A stretch of 55,559 nt of DNA from DRYS01 sp964491605 (GTDB taxonomy: Archaea; Thermoproteota; CALKCG01; B24; DRYS01): positions 1-55,559 of the forward strand of contig CAZBGY010000010.1 of the NCBI GenBank assembly GCA_964491605.1, in the 5' to 3' direction. Below are positions 34,218 to 43,011 of this stretch, piece after piece. Numbering within the stretch: the first letter of the stretch is position 1; each line of letters starts with the position of its first letter. Both the position numbers and the translations under genes were made by a program. The notes below the pieces were generated by a model that saw nothing but the letters and a program-made list of their open reading frames with translations, was not told the origin of the DNA and did no database searches.

Positions 34218-35540
34218 ATGAGCTTAAGTATTCATCTAGGCATAGATGACACCGATTCTATGAGAGGCGGGTGTACGACGTATATAGCCGCCATCCTCGT
34301 CGAAGAGTATTCGAAGCTTGATGTTAGATGGCTCGACTACCCGAATCTAGTAAGGCTCAACCCTAATATACCGTGGAAGACTAGGGGGAATGGAGCTGTA
34401 TCCCTCAGATTTCAAGCCGATAAATCCATGCTGGAAGATATCGTGGATAAAGCTTTGAATGTTGTGGAGAGGGAATCTATGATAAGGGATGAAGGTGTAG
34501 ATCCTGCGATAGCCGTGTACGTAGGCGATATACCTGATGAGCTTAGAAGATTCGCTTACACGGCGGAGGTAGATGTAGTAGATGTAGAATGCGCTGTGAA
34601 GTTAGCCGATAGCCTAGGGGTTATGAGATGGATACTCAAAGATCCTAGGGGTTTAATCGGAGCTTTAGCGGCTATAGGTGAAGATCTCAGAGGGGATCAT
34701 ACGTATGAGCTTATAGCTTACCGTACACAGCGGATGCGGGGTAGTCCTAGGATGATCGACCCAAACTCCGTGAAGGCTATGGATGAAGCTACCAAGGGGG
34801 AGACTTACGCGAATATAGATCGTGAAACCGGGAGGATACTTATAACGCCTAGAGGACCGGATCCGATACTCTACGGTATAAGGGGGGAGACTCCTGAAGC
34901 CGTATACAGAGCGCATAGGATTCTGAAATCCTACGAGGAGGTGGAGAGATGGGTTATATTCAGGAGTAATCAGTGTACCGATGCACATTTTAAGGCTAGA
35001 CGTACGATATCAACGCTGAAGCCTTACGTATCAGCCGTATTGGAGGGGGTTGTATTCGGTAGACCACGCACCATACCTGGAGGGCATGTAGTATTCAAGC
35101 TCTGCGACAATACAGGGATCGTGGATTGCGCTGTATACGAGCCTACAGGTAGATTGAGACTTATAGCTTCTAAGCTGATGGAGGGTGATAGGGTTAGAGT
35201 GTATGGAGGCGTTAAACCTTTCGGTGGAAGCTTAACGTTCAACGTAGAGAAGATAGAGGTTGTAGAGCTTACAAGGATCTACCAGTCTATGAATCCTGTA
35301 TGCCCTGGTTGCGGTAAGAGGATGAAGAGTATGGGTTCAAATAAGGGTTTTAGATGTGTTAGATGCGGGTTTAGAGATATGGATGGCGTAAAGGTAGGAG
35401 TTGAGATAGAGAGAGAGGTGAAGCCTGGTCTATACATGCCGCCGCCTAGGACGTATAGGCATCTAACCAAACCCCCTGAGAGGTATGGTAGAGAGAAGAG
35501 CGGGGGGTTAATCTGGTTCCATCCATGGCATGAGCCTTGA
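34218..35540 (+). CDS. tiaS: tRNA(Ile2) 2-agmatinylcytidine synthetase
   Basis: TiaS attaches agmatine to C34 of tRNA-Ile2 so that it reads AUA, an archaeal modification. At 440 residues it starts HLGIDDTDSMRGGCTTYIAAIL, has RLNPNIPWKTRGNGAVSLR, an OB-fold part (VLEGVVFGRPRTIPGGHVVFKLCD) and a C-terminal zinc ribbon (CPGCGKRM...CVRCGF). AUA is very common in this genome, so the enzyme must carry a heavy load. It overlaps the next gene by 4 bases. Confidence 0.97.
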   Translation: MSLSIHLGIDDTDSMRGGCTTYIAAILVEEYSKLDVRWLDYPNLVRLNPNIPWKTRGNGAVSLRFQADKSMLEDIVDKALNVVERESMIRDEGVDPAIAVYVGDIPDELRRFAYTAEVDVVDVECAVKLADSLGVMRWILKDPRGLIGALAAIGEDLRGDHTYELIAYRTQRMRGSPRMIDPNSVKAMDEATKGETYANIDRETGRILITPRGPDPILYGIRGETPEAVYRAHRILKSYEEVERWVIFRSNQCTDAHFKARRTISTLKPYVSAVLEGVVFGRPRTIPGGHVVFKLCDNTGIVDCAVYEPTGRLRLIASKLMEGDRVRVYGGVKPFGGSLTFNVEKIEVVELTRIYQSMNPVCPGCGKRMKSMGSNKGFRCVRCGFRDMDGVKVGVEIEREVKPGLYMPPPRTYRHLTKPPERYGREKSGGLIWFHPWHEP

Positions 35541-36313
35541 AGAGCAGGTATACACTATACGAGAGGAGGTATAGGTATAGGGAGAGTATGCTTAAGCTTA
35601 GATCGGATAATCCTACGGCGATAGAGAAGGGGTTGAAAACGTTCATCCTTAAGAGGATGGAGCTTGAAGTATACCTAGCTTTAAACCCATGGGTGAGGTA
35701 TACACTTGAACCTATACGATTGGATAGCGGTATGCCTGAGATCGTTAAACGTATGGCTTCAGCCTCCTCGATAGCCGAGGTTGGACCTATAGCTTCAGTC
35801 GCGGGAGTTTTAGCCGATATTGTATGCGAAGCTATGCTAGAATCAGGTGCCAATGTAGCGATAGCCGAGGATGGGGGTGAAGCTTCGATAGCTTCAAACA
35901 TACCTGTAAGTATAGAGGCGTATGTAGGATCGGATAGGGTGAAGTACATAGTGTTCGAGGTGGATCCATGGGATACTCCTCTAGGTGTAGCTTCAAGCTC
36001 TGCTAGACATGGTGGCGGTATAAGCTTTGGTATCGCGGATCTAGCTACCGTTTTCGCTGAGAACGCTGCTCTAGCGGATGCAGCCGCTACGAAGCTATGC
36101 AATATGGTGGATATGGAGTCTAAGGATAGAGTGGAGGATGCGTTAAGGGATACCTATAGGATACCAGGTGTAAAGGGATGCCTAGTGGTGGTAGGCGGGT
36201 ATATAGGGTATGCTGGGTGGCATCCTAGGATATTGGAGATTTCTATAAGGGAGGCTACCAATCCTACGGTATCTATGAATCGATCCTCTGAGCAGCTTTC
36301 TCTAGATGTTTAA
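35537..36313 (+). CDS. UPF0280 family protein
   Basis: The 258 residues match the UPF0280 family, related in fold to ApbE flavin transferases. I see MASASSIAEVGPIASVAGVLADIV, GANVAIAEDGGEASIAS, and DTPLGVASSSARHGGGISFGIADLATVFAENAALADAAAT. The biochemical function is not established. It starts at TTG 35537, overlapping tiaS by 4 bases, so the two are in one operon. Its end overlaps the convergent GH172 gene by 41 bases. Confidence 0.9.
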   Translation: MKSRYTLYERRYRYRESMLKLRSDNPTAIEKGLKTFILKRMELEVYLALNPWVRYTLEPIRLDSGMPEIVKRMASASSIAEVGPIASVAGVLADIVCEAMLESGANVAIAEDGGEASIASNIPVSIEAYVGSDRVKYIVFEVDPWDTPLGVASSSARHGGGISFGIADLATVFAENAALADAAATKLCNMVDMESKDRVEDALRDTYRIPGVKGCLVVVGGYIGYAGWHPRILEISIREATNPTVSMNRSSEQLSLDV

Positions 36314-37337
36314 GGTGCTCGTATACGATCGATGGCCTACCGTATACAGCTCTCATTATATCCTCGAAATCCTCCCTAGGCATACGATCCTCCTCTATGC
36401 ATGGCTTAGCGAACTCTCTATGAGGCTCTGATTGATACCAGTAGGCTATGCTAGAATAATCTGCTGGAATCTCATCGTACTCTCCATGATGAACTCTAAC
36501 CGATATACTCCTACGGAAGGGAATTGGATCGAATACATGGTATCTGAAGCATGAGATCCTATATCTACGTTCATCCTTAATTAGTAGACCGTGCGTAGCC
36601 GTCGTATAGACCCCGTGTAGGAAATACCATCCACTTAGGAAGTAGTCTTCAGTACCCGTCGATCCGTAGGATAGCTCCTCGGATCCATCAACCTTGAATT
36701 CGAAGTTACCTTCAAGATACGTGAAGCCATAATCCTTCTTGATAGGGCTCATATCGAGCCTTGTCCCTACGTAGAAGCCTGAACCTTCAGCTTCGAGTAT
36801 AGTGTATGGCTTACCGTTCTCCGTAGGATTCTCCCTACGCCACTTAGCATGAAACCTAACATCGCATCCATCCAAGCCTCCATCGAATACATAGTATCCA
36901 ACCATAGCGTATAAGCTACGTATAGGCTCTGAGCTTAGGTTAACGAACTCTATCCTACAACTCCTAGCAAACGGCATAGGTATGAAGCAGTAGTATCCAC
37001 CGCTAGTTTCACCCGTAAGCATAGAGCTATGATGCCTATACTCACCGAAACCTGCACCTACAAAGTCGCCTATAGGGACATCTACGCTAGGTTTAGATTC
37101 ACCATCCCAGTATATATTCAGGATGGTATTGCGTAGAACGTATCTATCCCTAGAGCTTACCGTAAACCATAGCGATGCTATGGATCCAGACCCGTCGATA
37201 TCGAGGAGGGTATACCTTCCACCCGGAGGTATTGAAACCCAGTCGACCCATCTACCTTCATCGACGCTATGCGTAGTCGATGCGTAACGCATATAGGATC
37301 TCTTATAGCCCGGCAGAGTGAATAAGCCTAGCAGCAT
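36273..37337 (-). CDS. GH172-family (DUF2961) glycoside hydrolase
   Basis: The 354 residues match DUF2961 proteins, now family GH172, which act on fructofuranosides or D-arabinofuranosides. I see DIDGSGSIASLWFTV, DVPIGDFVGAGFGEY, GYYCFIPMPFARSCRIEFVN and the active-site-type segment ELSYGSTGTEDYFLSGWYF...THGLLI. There is no signal peptide, so the enzyme is probably in the cytoplasm. The start is ATG 37337. It stands alone, convergent with UPF0280. Family members are mostly bacterial, so it may have been acquired. The substrate in an archaeon is unknown. Confidence 0.87.
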   Translation of the reverse strand: MLLGLFTLPGYKRSYMRYASTTHSVDEGRWVDWVSIPPGGRYTLLDIDGSGSIASLWFTVSSRDRYVLRNTILNIYWDGESKPSVDVPIGDFVGAGFGEYRHHSSMLTGETSGGYYCFIPMPFARSCRIEFVNLSSEPIRSLYAMVGYYVFDGGLDGCDVRFHAKWRRENPTENGKPYTILEAEGSGFYVGTRLDMSPIKKDYGFTYLEGNFEFKVDGSEELSYGSTGTEDYFLSGWYFLHGVYTTATHGLLIKDERRYRISCFRYHVFDPIPFRRSISVRVHHGEYDEIPADYSSIAYWYQSEPHREFAKPCIEEDRMPREDFEDIMRAVYGRPSIVYEHLKHLEKAAQRIDS

Positions 37338-37375
37338 AGCATAGATGCGATCGATATGAGTCGGCTATATAAGGA

Positions 37376-37771
37376 TTAATGTATGCTAAGCTTCAACGCA
37401 CGCATAGGACAAGCGTTAACGCATAACCCGCATGCTACACACCTCTCCTCATCGAATACTACACTCCAATCCCTGGCTATGTTTATAGCTTCCACCGGGC
37501 ATAAGCTTACGCATGCACCGCAGCTTATACATTTCTCTAGATCAACCTCTAGCAACTTCATTAGAAGCTCGACTTTAACCCCCCTCTCCTCGAAGAATCC
37601 TATGAAATCCTTCAGCTCACTTTCAGATAGATCTACAGACGCTACTATTATACCCTTCTCAGCATCGACGTCAGCCTCTATTATATTGAAGAGCTTACGG
37701 AACCTCAGTATAGCTTCAGAGAATACAGGTTTATCTGCAAGCTCCTTAGGGAATGTAAGCTTAAACCTCAC
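37376..37771 (-). CDS. NIL-domain ferredoxin of homocysteine synthesis
   Basis: A 131-residue protein with an N-terminal NIL domain (MRFKLTFPKELADKPVFSEAIL, residues 1-70), then two [4Fe-4S] motifs: CISCGACVSLCP and CVACGLCVNACP. It overlaps the DUF39 gene by 4 bases and is its known partner (MA1822 type in Methanosarcina). The pair replaces O-acylhomoserine sulfhydrylase in making homocysteine from aspartate semialdehyde and sulfide. It should supply electrons. Confidence 0.93.
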   Translation of the reverse strand: MRFKLTFPKELADKPVFSEAILRFRKLFNIIEADVDAEKGIIVASVDLSESELKDFIGFFEERGVKVELLMKLLEVDLEKCISCGACVSLCPVEAINIARDWSVVFDEERCVACGLCVNACPMRALKLSIH

Positions 37772-39294
37772 GGCGCTACACCTCTCGTAGCGAACCTACG
37801 TGAAATATCATCTGCGGTTATAAGACCTATAACCCTGTTTTCGCTATCCACTACGGGAAGCCCGGATATATTGTACCGCTCCATCTTAGCTACTACGCTA
37901 TGTATAGGCTCATAGGGTGTAGCCGTTATAACACGCTTCGTCATAACTTCTTCGAGCTTAATACTACCGTATGCTAAAGCTCTAGCTATATCCCAGCTCG
38001 TCACTATGCCCGTAAGTCTACCGTAACTGTCTACGACCGGTAGATGATCTATACCATGATATACGAGGAGTCTAGCCGCACTCTTTAAATCCTCATCGGT
38101 TCTTATCGTAGGTACATCTCTACGCATAACCTCGGAGACGGTAGGCTCCTTCCTCCTAACCTCTAAGGGTTTAAATACCGTATCGCTAGGTAGGAGCTCT
38201 ACAGGTCTGGATAGGTAGAAGATACCCTCCTCGATCCATTTCTTAAGAGTTTCAGCTATCTCTAAAGCCATCTTTATACTTGATAAAGGTGAAGTCTTTA
38301 CACTTCTATCGTTTATAACTACACGCCCGCTCTTCAACTCGGCGTAGCTAACCCTACGTACAGATGGTCTACTTCTAGATGGAACTCCATAGTCTAGTAT
38401 ATCTGTATATATGTCTTCATCCCTTAAAGCGGCGGTCTTAGCAACCCTCTCGTTTATTATAGGTATAGCTATACCTATACCTACATAGAGCGACGTACCA
38501 TACCTGTAGATCGATGCACCCCTAAGATATCTCGGATTCATCGACTTCAGATCACCTTTAACCATTAGTGTAGACATAGCTGCGCTCGGATTATGCTGCG
38601 TCCCCTCACCTATAACATAGCCTACGGCTCCACCGAGGAATATACGTGTACCTATACCTATAGTTTCTAAGTATAGATCTTTGTATAACGGACTTAGGAC
38701 ACCTGAACCGCTGAACGTAACGTTACCGTAGTATGGGAGGAGTATACCCATATAAGTGTAGAGAATTCTATCCGTGGAGTTCGTAGCAGCATTATAGCGT
38801 TGATAGGCATTCCTAGGGTTTACGAGTATGGCTTGATTCAGATCGTATATGGTTATAGAAGTTTCAAGGTATCTCCTAGGATAGCAATCCGTCCCGTAAG
38901 CTTCGGCTCTAAGTTCGATCTCCCTACCTGCTACAAGATCCTCTATAACATGCCCACCACCATACTCGAACGGTCTAGTTTCACTCATAGCCGTAGCACC
39001 TATATACGCATCCACAGCGGCTAAACCCTTGTATGCTGGAACATCGTTAAGCCAGCATCGACTCATCTTCATCGGAGGCTCTGTATGACCGAAGTTTAAG
39101 AAAGCACCGCTACTACACATAGCCCCAAAGGTACCGGTAGTAACCACATCGACCTCCTTGGATGCCTTCTCCCACCCCTTCTCCTCAGCTAGCTTAGCAT
39201 ACTCATCAGCCGTTAGAACGACTACGTCACCACGCTTAATCTTCTCGTTCACCTCCTCATACCTTCTAAGAACCTCAGAACCTCTACTAGACAT
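37768..39294 (-). CDS. Homocysteine biosynthesis protein (DUF39) with CBS pair
   Basis: This is a 508-residue protein from ATG 39294, which has CAGGTGATC upstream; 24 further codons are open but contain promoter sequence. Residues about 1-370 are DUF39 (HcyBio; MA1821 type): VTTGTFGAMCSSGAFLNFGHTEPPMKM, GTDCYPRRYLETSITIYDLNQAILVNPRNAYQRYN and the later GEGTQHNPSAA. Residues about 388-508 form two CBS motifs (VMRRDVPTIRTDED, VMTKRVITATPYEP), which usually bind adenosyl ligands such as SAM, AMP or ATP and so may sense methionine status. Its stop overlaps the NIL-ferredoxin start. Confidence 0.93.
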   Translation of the reverse strand: MSSRGSEVLRRYEEVNEKIKRGDVVVLTADEYAKLAEEKGWEKASKEVDVVTTGTFGAMCSSGAFLNFGHTEPPMKMSRCWLNDVPAYKGLAAVDAYIGATAMSETRPFEYGGGHVIEDLVAGREIELRAEAYGTDCYPRRYLETSITIYDLNQAILVNPRNAYQRYNAATNSTDRILYTYMGILLPYYGNVTFSGSGVLSPLYKDLYLETIGIGTRIFLGGAVGYVIGEGTQHNPSAAMSTLMVKGDLKSMNPRYLRGASIYRYGTSLYVGIGIAIPIINERVAKTAALRDEDIYTDILDYGVPSRSRPSVRRVSYAELKSGRVVINDRSVKTSPLSSIKMALEIAETLKKWIEEGIFYLSRPVELLPSDTVFKPLEVRRKEPTVSEVMRRDVPTIRTDEDLKSAARLLVYHGIDHLPVVDSYGRLTGIVTSWDIARALAYGSIKLEEVMTKRVITATPYEPIHSVVAKMERYNISGLPVVDSENRVIGLITADDISRRFATRGVAP

Positions 39295-39332
39295 ACTGAT
39301 CACCTGCAAAACACTGTTATATAGGATACATC

Positions 39333-39347
39333 GATATAAATATATAG
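39333..39347 (-). promoter_or_regulatory. TATA-like promoter of DUF39-ferredoxin operon
   Basis: Read on the minus strand the segment is CTATATATTTATATC. It lies 39-53 bases before the ATG at 39294, giving a leader of about 15-20 bases that carries CAGGTGATC. Confidence 0.5.
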
Positions 39348-39567
39348 TAATTAAGTTAGGTAGCATTTAATGCATTATATGCATAATAACGGATGGATGG
39401 GGGAATCCATCGCATATATGTAAGTAACATATGGCTTAGAGGTTAAGCGGAACAGAGATATGAAAACCTTTCGAGGGAATCGGAGCTTGAAACCGGGATT
39501 TTACCTAAGTAATAAGGATTAAAGCTTTATGCATTACCCCACCTCACCTAGCTTAAATACTCGATCT

Positions 39568-39667
39568 NNNNNNNNNNNNNNNNNNNNNNNNNNNNNNNNN
39601 NNNNNNNNNNNNNNNNNNNNNNNNNNNNNNNNNNNNNNNNNNNNNNNNNNNNNNNNNNNNNNNNNNN
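39568..39667. other. Assembly gap of 100 Ns
   Basis: Exactly 100 undetermined bases, the usual placeholder for a scaffold gap of unknown length. Gene order across it rests on the scaffolding. Confidence 0.99.
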
Positions 39668-39844
39668 GGATTATTAGTATTCGTAGTACATCATGATGAT
39701 CGACTACTGATGCGTAGAGTTTTAAAGCATCGTCAACCATGTTGAGATAGAAGGATGACCCAGCAACTCTACGAAGGAGACGATAGAACTCTATACGTTA
39801 ACGTTTATCTACATCCTATAATCTACTTCTAGAAAAACAGTGTT

Positions 39845-40768
39845 ATGAATAGGTTACAGGAGCTCACCGAAAAAATACTGAAGTTGAAGGAAGAAAAGAA
39901 AGCTTTGATACTAGCTCATAATTATCAGCGTCCAGAGGTTCAAGATATAGCGGACTATGTCGATGATAGCGTAGGTTTAAGTCGGAGAGCTATGCTGGAG
40001 GAGGAATGTAAGATTATAGTATTCTCAGCGGTCGACTTTATGGCTGAGACCGCGGCTATACTCAATCCTGGTAGGAAGGTTTTAGTACCGTCTATGGGAG
40101 CTAAATGCCCTATGGCGCATATGCTACCTGCTGAAACTGTAGCAGAGTATAGGAGAAGGTACCCGGATATACCTATCGTACTCTACGTGAATACCTTAGC
40201 GGAGGCTAAAGCTTTATGCGATGTATGCTGCACCTCTGCTAACGCCGTAGAGATCGTCGAAGCCCTAGATTCCGATACCATCCTGTTCGGACCAGATGCT
40301 AATCTCGCAGAATATGTAGCTAAGAAGACTGGTAAGAATATTATACCGATACCTGAGAGAGGGTTCTGCCCGACGCATATCCTCTTCCTCAGGGAAGATA
40401 TAGCGAAAGCGAAGAGTTTACATCCAGAAGCAGTTGTGATGGCCCACCCGGAATGCACGATAGATGTACAGGAGATGGCAGATTTCATAGGTAGTACTAC
40501 GCAGATGTGTAGATATGCTAAATCATCCTCGCACTCATCTTTCATAGTCGCTACAGAGGTGGGGTTACTCCATAGGCTTAGAAAGGAGAATCCAGGTAAA
40601 TCCTTCATACCAGCTTATAGAGGCGCCGTATGCCCTAATATGAAGTTGAATACGCTGGAGAGGATATACTTAGCATTGAGAGATGAGAGATACTTGGTTA
40701 AAGTGCCTGAGAACGTAGCTTCGAAGGCTAGAAGAGCTTTGGAGAAGATGTTTGAATTAGCTAGGTAG
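39845..40768 (+). CDS. nadA: Quinolinate synthase A
   Basis: NadA makes quinolinate from iminoaspartate and dihydroxyacetone phosphate, using a [4Fe-4S] cluster, in NAD synthesis. The 307 residues show LILAHNYQRPEVQDIADYVDDS, SMGAKCPMAHML (Cys88), YVNTLAEAKALCDVCCTSANAV and HPECTIDVQEMADFIGSTTQM, with the three expected Cys ligands. The start is ATG 39845. NadB or aspartate dehydrogenase and NadC are not adjacent. Confidence 0.97.
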   Translation: MNRLQELTEKILKLKEEKKALILAHNYQRPEVQDIADYVDDSVGLSRRAMLEEECKIIVFSAVDFMAETAAILNPGRKVLVPSMGAKCPMAHMLPAETVAEYRRRYPDIPIVLYVNTLAEAKALCDVCCTSANAVEIVEALDSDTILFGPDANLAEYVAKKTGKNIIPIPERGFCPTHILFLREDIAKAKSLHPEAVVMAHPECTIDVQEMADFIGSTTQMCRYAKSSSHSSFIVATEVGLLHRLRKENPGKSFIPAYRGAVCPNMKLNTLERIYLALRDERYLVKVPENVASKARRALEKMFELAR

Positions 40769-40785
40769 AAGATGCTACCAGGGCT

Positions 40786-41670
40786 ATGCGCAGAATGTAT
40801 ATAGCAACTATAACGATAGCTTCGGCGATACTCATAATATCAGCATATATAGCGATGTACTACGTTGGAGGATGCAGAATCCTAGTAGGTACTACGACAA
40901 GCCTCTATAATACTGGTTTACTCGATAAGCTTCTAGATGAATTTAGAAACGAGGAGCCTGGTATAACCGTAATATTCATACCTGTAGGTAGCGGGGAGGC
41001 TTTACGTATGGCTGCATCCGGTGATATCGATATGGTTATATCGCATACACCATCTATGGAGAGAGAGTATATGGAGAGAGGTATACTTTACAAACAAGCT
41101 ATAGTAGCCTATAATTCGTTCGCGATAGTTGGACCTAGAGATGATCCAGCCTCTATAAGGGGGTTGGATCCTATAGATGCCTTCGCCAGGATATACGCCG
41201 TAGGTGTTGAGGGGAGAGCTTCTTTCATCAGTAGAGGCGATCAAAGCGGCACCCATCTTAGAGAGTTATCGCTATGGAAGATAACCGGTCTGAATCCAGG
41301 TGGATCATGGTATATAGAATCTGGGCTGAGTATGTCGAGAACACTACTATTCGCAAACGAAAAGCATGCATATACGCTGACAGATCTAGGTACGTACATA
41401 CTGCTTAGATCTCAAGGTAGGATAGATCTAGAGGTATTGGTAGCGAATCACAGCCTCCTACTCAACATATATAGCGCATACATTGTGAATCCTAGGGTAA
41501 TTGGTGGATATAGGTACAGCTCTGCTGAGAAATTCTTCAGATTCCTCTCATCTAGTAGAGGACAGAATATAATATTCGAATATACAGTTTCAGGCATCCA
41601 TATATTCAATCCTGCTAGCGGATACGAGGATAACCTCCTAGAAATATGGATAGAGCTTTCAAAGCTATAG
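40786..41670 (+). CDS. tupA: Tungstate ABC transporter substrate-binding protein
   Basis: The protein has 294 residues with an N-terminal hydrophobic signal or anchor (IATITIASAILIISAYIAMYYVGG). The binding fold has TTTSLYNTGLLDKLLDEF, IPVGSGEALRMAASGDIDMVISHTPSME and FISRGDQSGTHLRELSLWK, the TupA signatures for tungstate. Tungsten enzymes such as aldehyde ferredoxin oxidoreductases are common in thermophilic archaea, but none is in this window. The start is ATG 40786; nadA ends 17 bases upstream. Molybdate or another oxyanion is the alternative ligand. Confidence 0.9.
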   Translation: MRRMYIATITIASAILIISAYIAMYYVGGCRILVGTTTSLYNTGLLDKLLDEFRNEEPGITVIFIPVGSGEALRMAASGDIDMVISHTPSMEREYMERGILYKQAIVAYNSFAIVGPRDDPASIRGLDPIDAFARIYAVGVEGRASFISRGDQSGTHLRELSLWKITGLNPGGSWYIESGLSMSRTLLFANEKHAYTLTDLGTYILLRSQGRIDLEVLVANHSLLLNIYSAYIVNPRVIGGYRYSSAEKFFRFLSSSRGQNIIFEYTVSGIHIFNPASGYEDNLLEIWIELSKL

Positions 41671-41697
41671 GGATAACGTCTAAACGGGTGATTGCAT

Positions 41698-42333
41698 ATG
41701 GAGGTAATCGATATCTCTATAAGAACTATAACCATATCCTCTATAGCTTCGCTACTAGCTTCAACATGGAGTCTACCGTTATCCTATGCTCTATCAGGTT
41801 CTAAAAGTAGGTATTCTATAGCGGTGAGAGAGTTCTTTAACGCTACTATAGGTATCCCGACGGTGCTTATAGGCCTCATGGTATACCTAGCTTTCAGCCG
41901 TTCAGGACCCCTCGGGTATCTAAACATCCTATATACACCGCAAGCTATAATCTTAGGGCAATCGATACTAGTAACGCCGCTCCTAGTAGTACTATTCACC
42001 GATATATTCAGAGAGTATCGTAGTAGGTATTGGGAGCTAGCTTTAACACTCGGCGCCACCGAGAAGCAAGCCGCCCTGATAATAGTGAGGGAGGCAAAGT
42101 TCAACATGATCACGGCATACCTTTTATCGTTCGCTAGAGCTGTAGGCGAGCTTGGGGTAGCCCTACTCGTCGGAGGTAATATAAAAGGATATACGAGGGT
42201 TCTATCTACGGCTATAGCTCTAGAGATCGAGAGGGGTAGATTCGAGGATGCATTTACATTAGGCTTAATACTGCTACTCATAGTAGTTTTAATTAACATA
42301 ACCGTTAGGATTTTATGGAGGAGGATTAGGTGA
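41698..42333 (+). CDS. tupB: Tungstate ABC transporter permease
   Basis: A 211-residue membrane protein with about five or six helices. The EAA loop is ELALTLGATEKQAALIIVREAKFNMITAYLLSFARAVGELGVALLVGGN, where the coupling helix contacts TupC. I start at ATG 41698 (MEVIDISIRT), with GGGTGATT upstream; TTG 41692 is also open. Its stop overlaps tupC by 4 bases. Confidence 0.93.
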   Translation: MEVIDISIRTITISSIASLLASTWSLPLSYALSGSKSRYSIAVREFFNATIGIPTVLIGLMVYLAFSRSGPLGYLNILYTPQAIILGQSILVTPLLVVLFTDIFREYRSRYWELALTLGATEKQAALIIVREAKFNMITAYLLSFARAVGELGVALLVGGNIKGYTRVLSTAIALEIERGRFEDAFTLGLILLLIVVLINITVRILWRRIR

Positions 42334-42998
42334 TAACGCTTAGAAATGTATATTTCGATTATCCAGGAGGTATAACGGCTTTATCGGATGTAAACTATAC
42401 GATCAGGGAGGGTGCTACAGTTGTAGTCGGACCTAACGGTTCAGGTAAGACTACGCTTCTAAAGGTAGCTGGACTCCTCTATAAGCCTAGTAGGGGTTCT
42501 ATCTTTGTCGACGGAGTCGAATTTTGGGCTCAACCATCGGATGTAAGAGTGAGGATTAGGAGGAATATCGTATATGTACACGATAACCCGGTCATGGTTA
42601 CTGGTAGCGTAGCCGAGAATATAGCATATGGGTTGATCCTTAGAGGTATAGGGAAGAGTAAAGCTTTAGAGGAGGCGTATAGATTCTTAGCCGATCTTAA
42701 ACTCGAGCGGCTAGCCTCGAGAAACTCTAAGAATCTATCTAGCGGTGAAGCTCAACTTGTATCGTTGATCAGAGCTTTAATACTGAAGCCTAGATGCCTC
42801 CTCCTAGATGAGCCTACATCGAATCTAGATCCTGATAGGAGGAAGGTATTCGTGAAGCTTATAGAGGATTATGAGGGGATACTAGTCGTAGCTACCAACG
42901 ATTACGGTTTAGCTTCCAAGATAGCCGATAGGATCGTCGTGATGAAGGATGGTAGGATAGCATCTACAGACGGGGTAGAGCTTCTAGCAGGTATATAG
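42330..42998 (+). CDS. tupC: Tungstate ABC transporter ATPase
   Basis: The 222 residues carry all ABC ATPase motifs: Walker A GPNGSGKTT, the signature LSSGEAQLVSLIRALI, Walker B CLLLDEPTSNLD and the switch His position replaced by Asn-Asp (VVATNDYGLASKIADRIVVM). That H-loop has TNDYG in place of the usual THD, a feature seen in some families of this type. The start is GTG 42330, overlapping tupB. Confidence 0.95.
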   Translation: MITLRNVYFDYPGGITALSDVNYTIREGATVVVGPNGSGKTTLLKVAGLLYKPSRGSIFVDGVEFWAQPSDVRVRIRRNIVYVHDNPVMVTGSVAENIAYGLILRGIGKSKALEEAYRFLADLKLERLASRNSKNLSSGEAQLVSLIRALILKPRCLLLDEPTSNLDPDRRKVFVKLIEDYEGILVVATNDYGLASKIADRIVVMKDGRIASTDGVELLAGI

Positions 42999-43011
42999 CG
43001 AGGTGGATTAT

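Larger units (their letters stand above)
39295..39844. other. Long intergenic region with assembly gap and hairpins
   Basis: This 550-base stretch has no gene I can support. Near 39333-39347 is the TATA element of the DUF39 gene on the minus strand. At 39392-39411 GATGGAT and ATCCATC make a 7-bp hairpin; at 39434-39447 GCTTA/TAAGC make another; CCT-TTCG-AGG follows near 39468. An AT-rich, TATA-like run (GGATTAAAGCTTTATGC) and GCTTAAATACTC lead into the gap. After the gap, the minus strand has a 24-codon open frame from ATG 39740 that runs into the Ns. A lost small gene or RNA is possible. Confidence 0.4.

Noticed and set aside
39534..39740. A minus-strand open frame across the N gap
   Set aside because: The gap length is only a placeholder, so the frames on its two sides cannot be joined. 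The 24 codons from ATG 39740 are too few to call.
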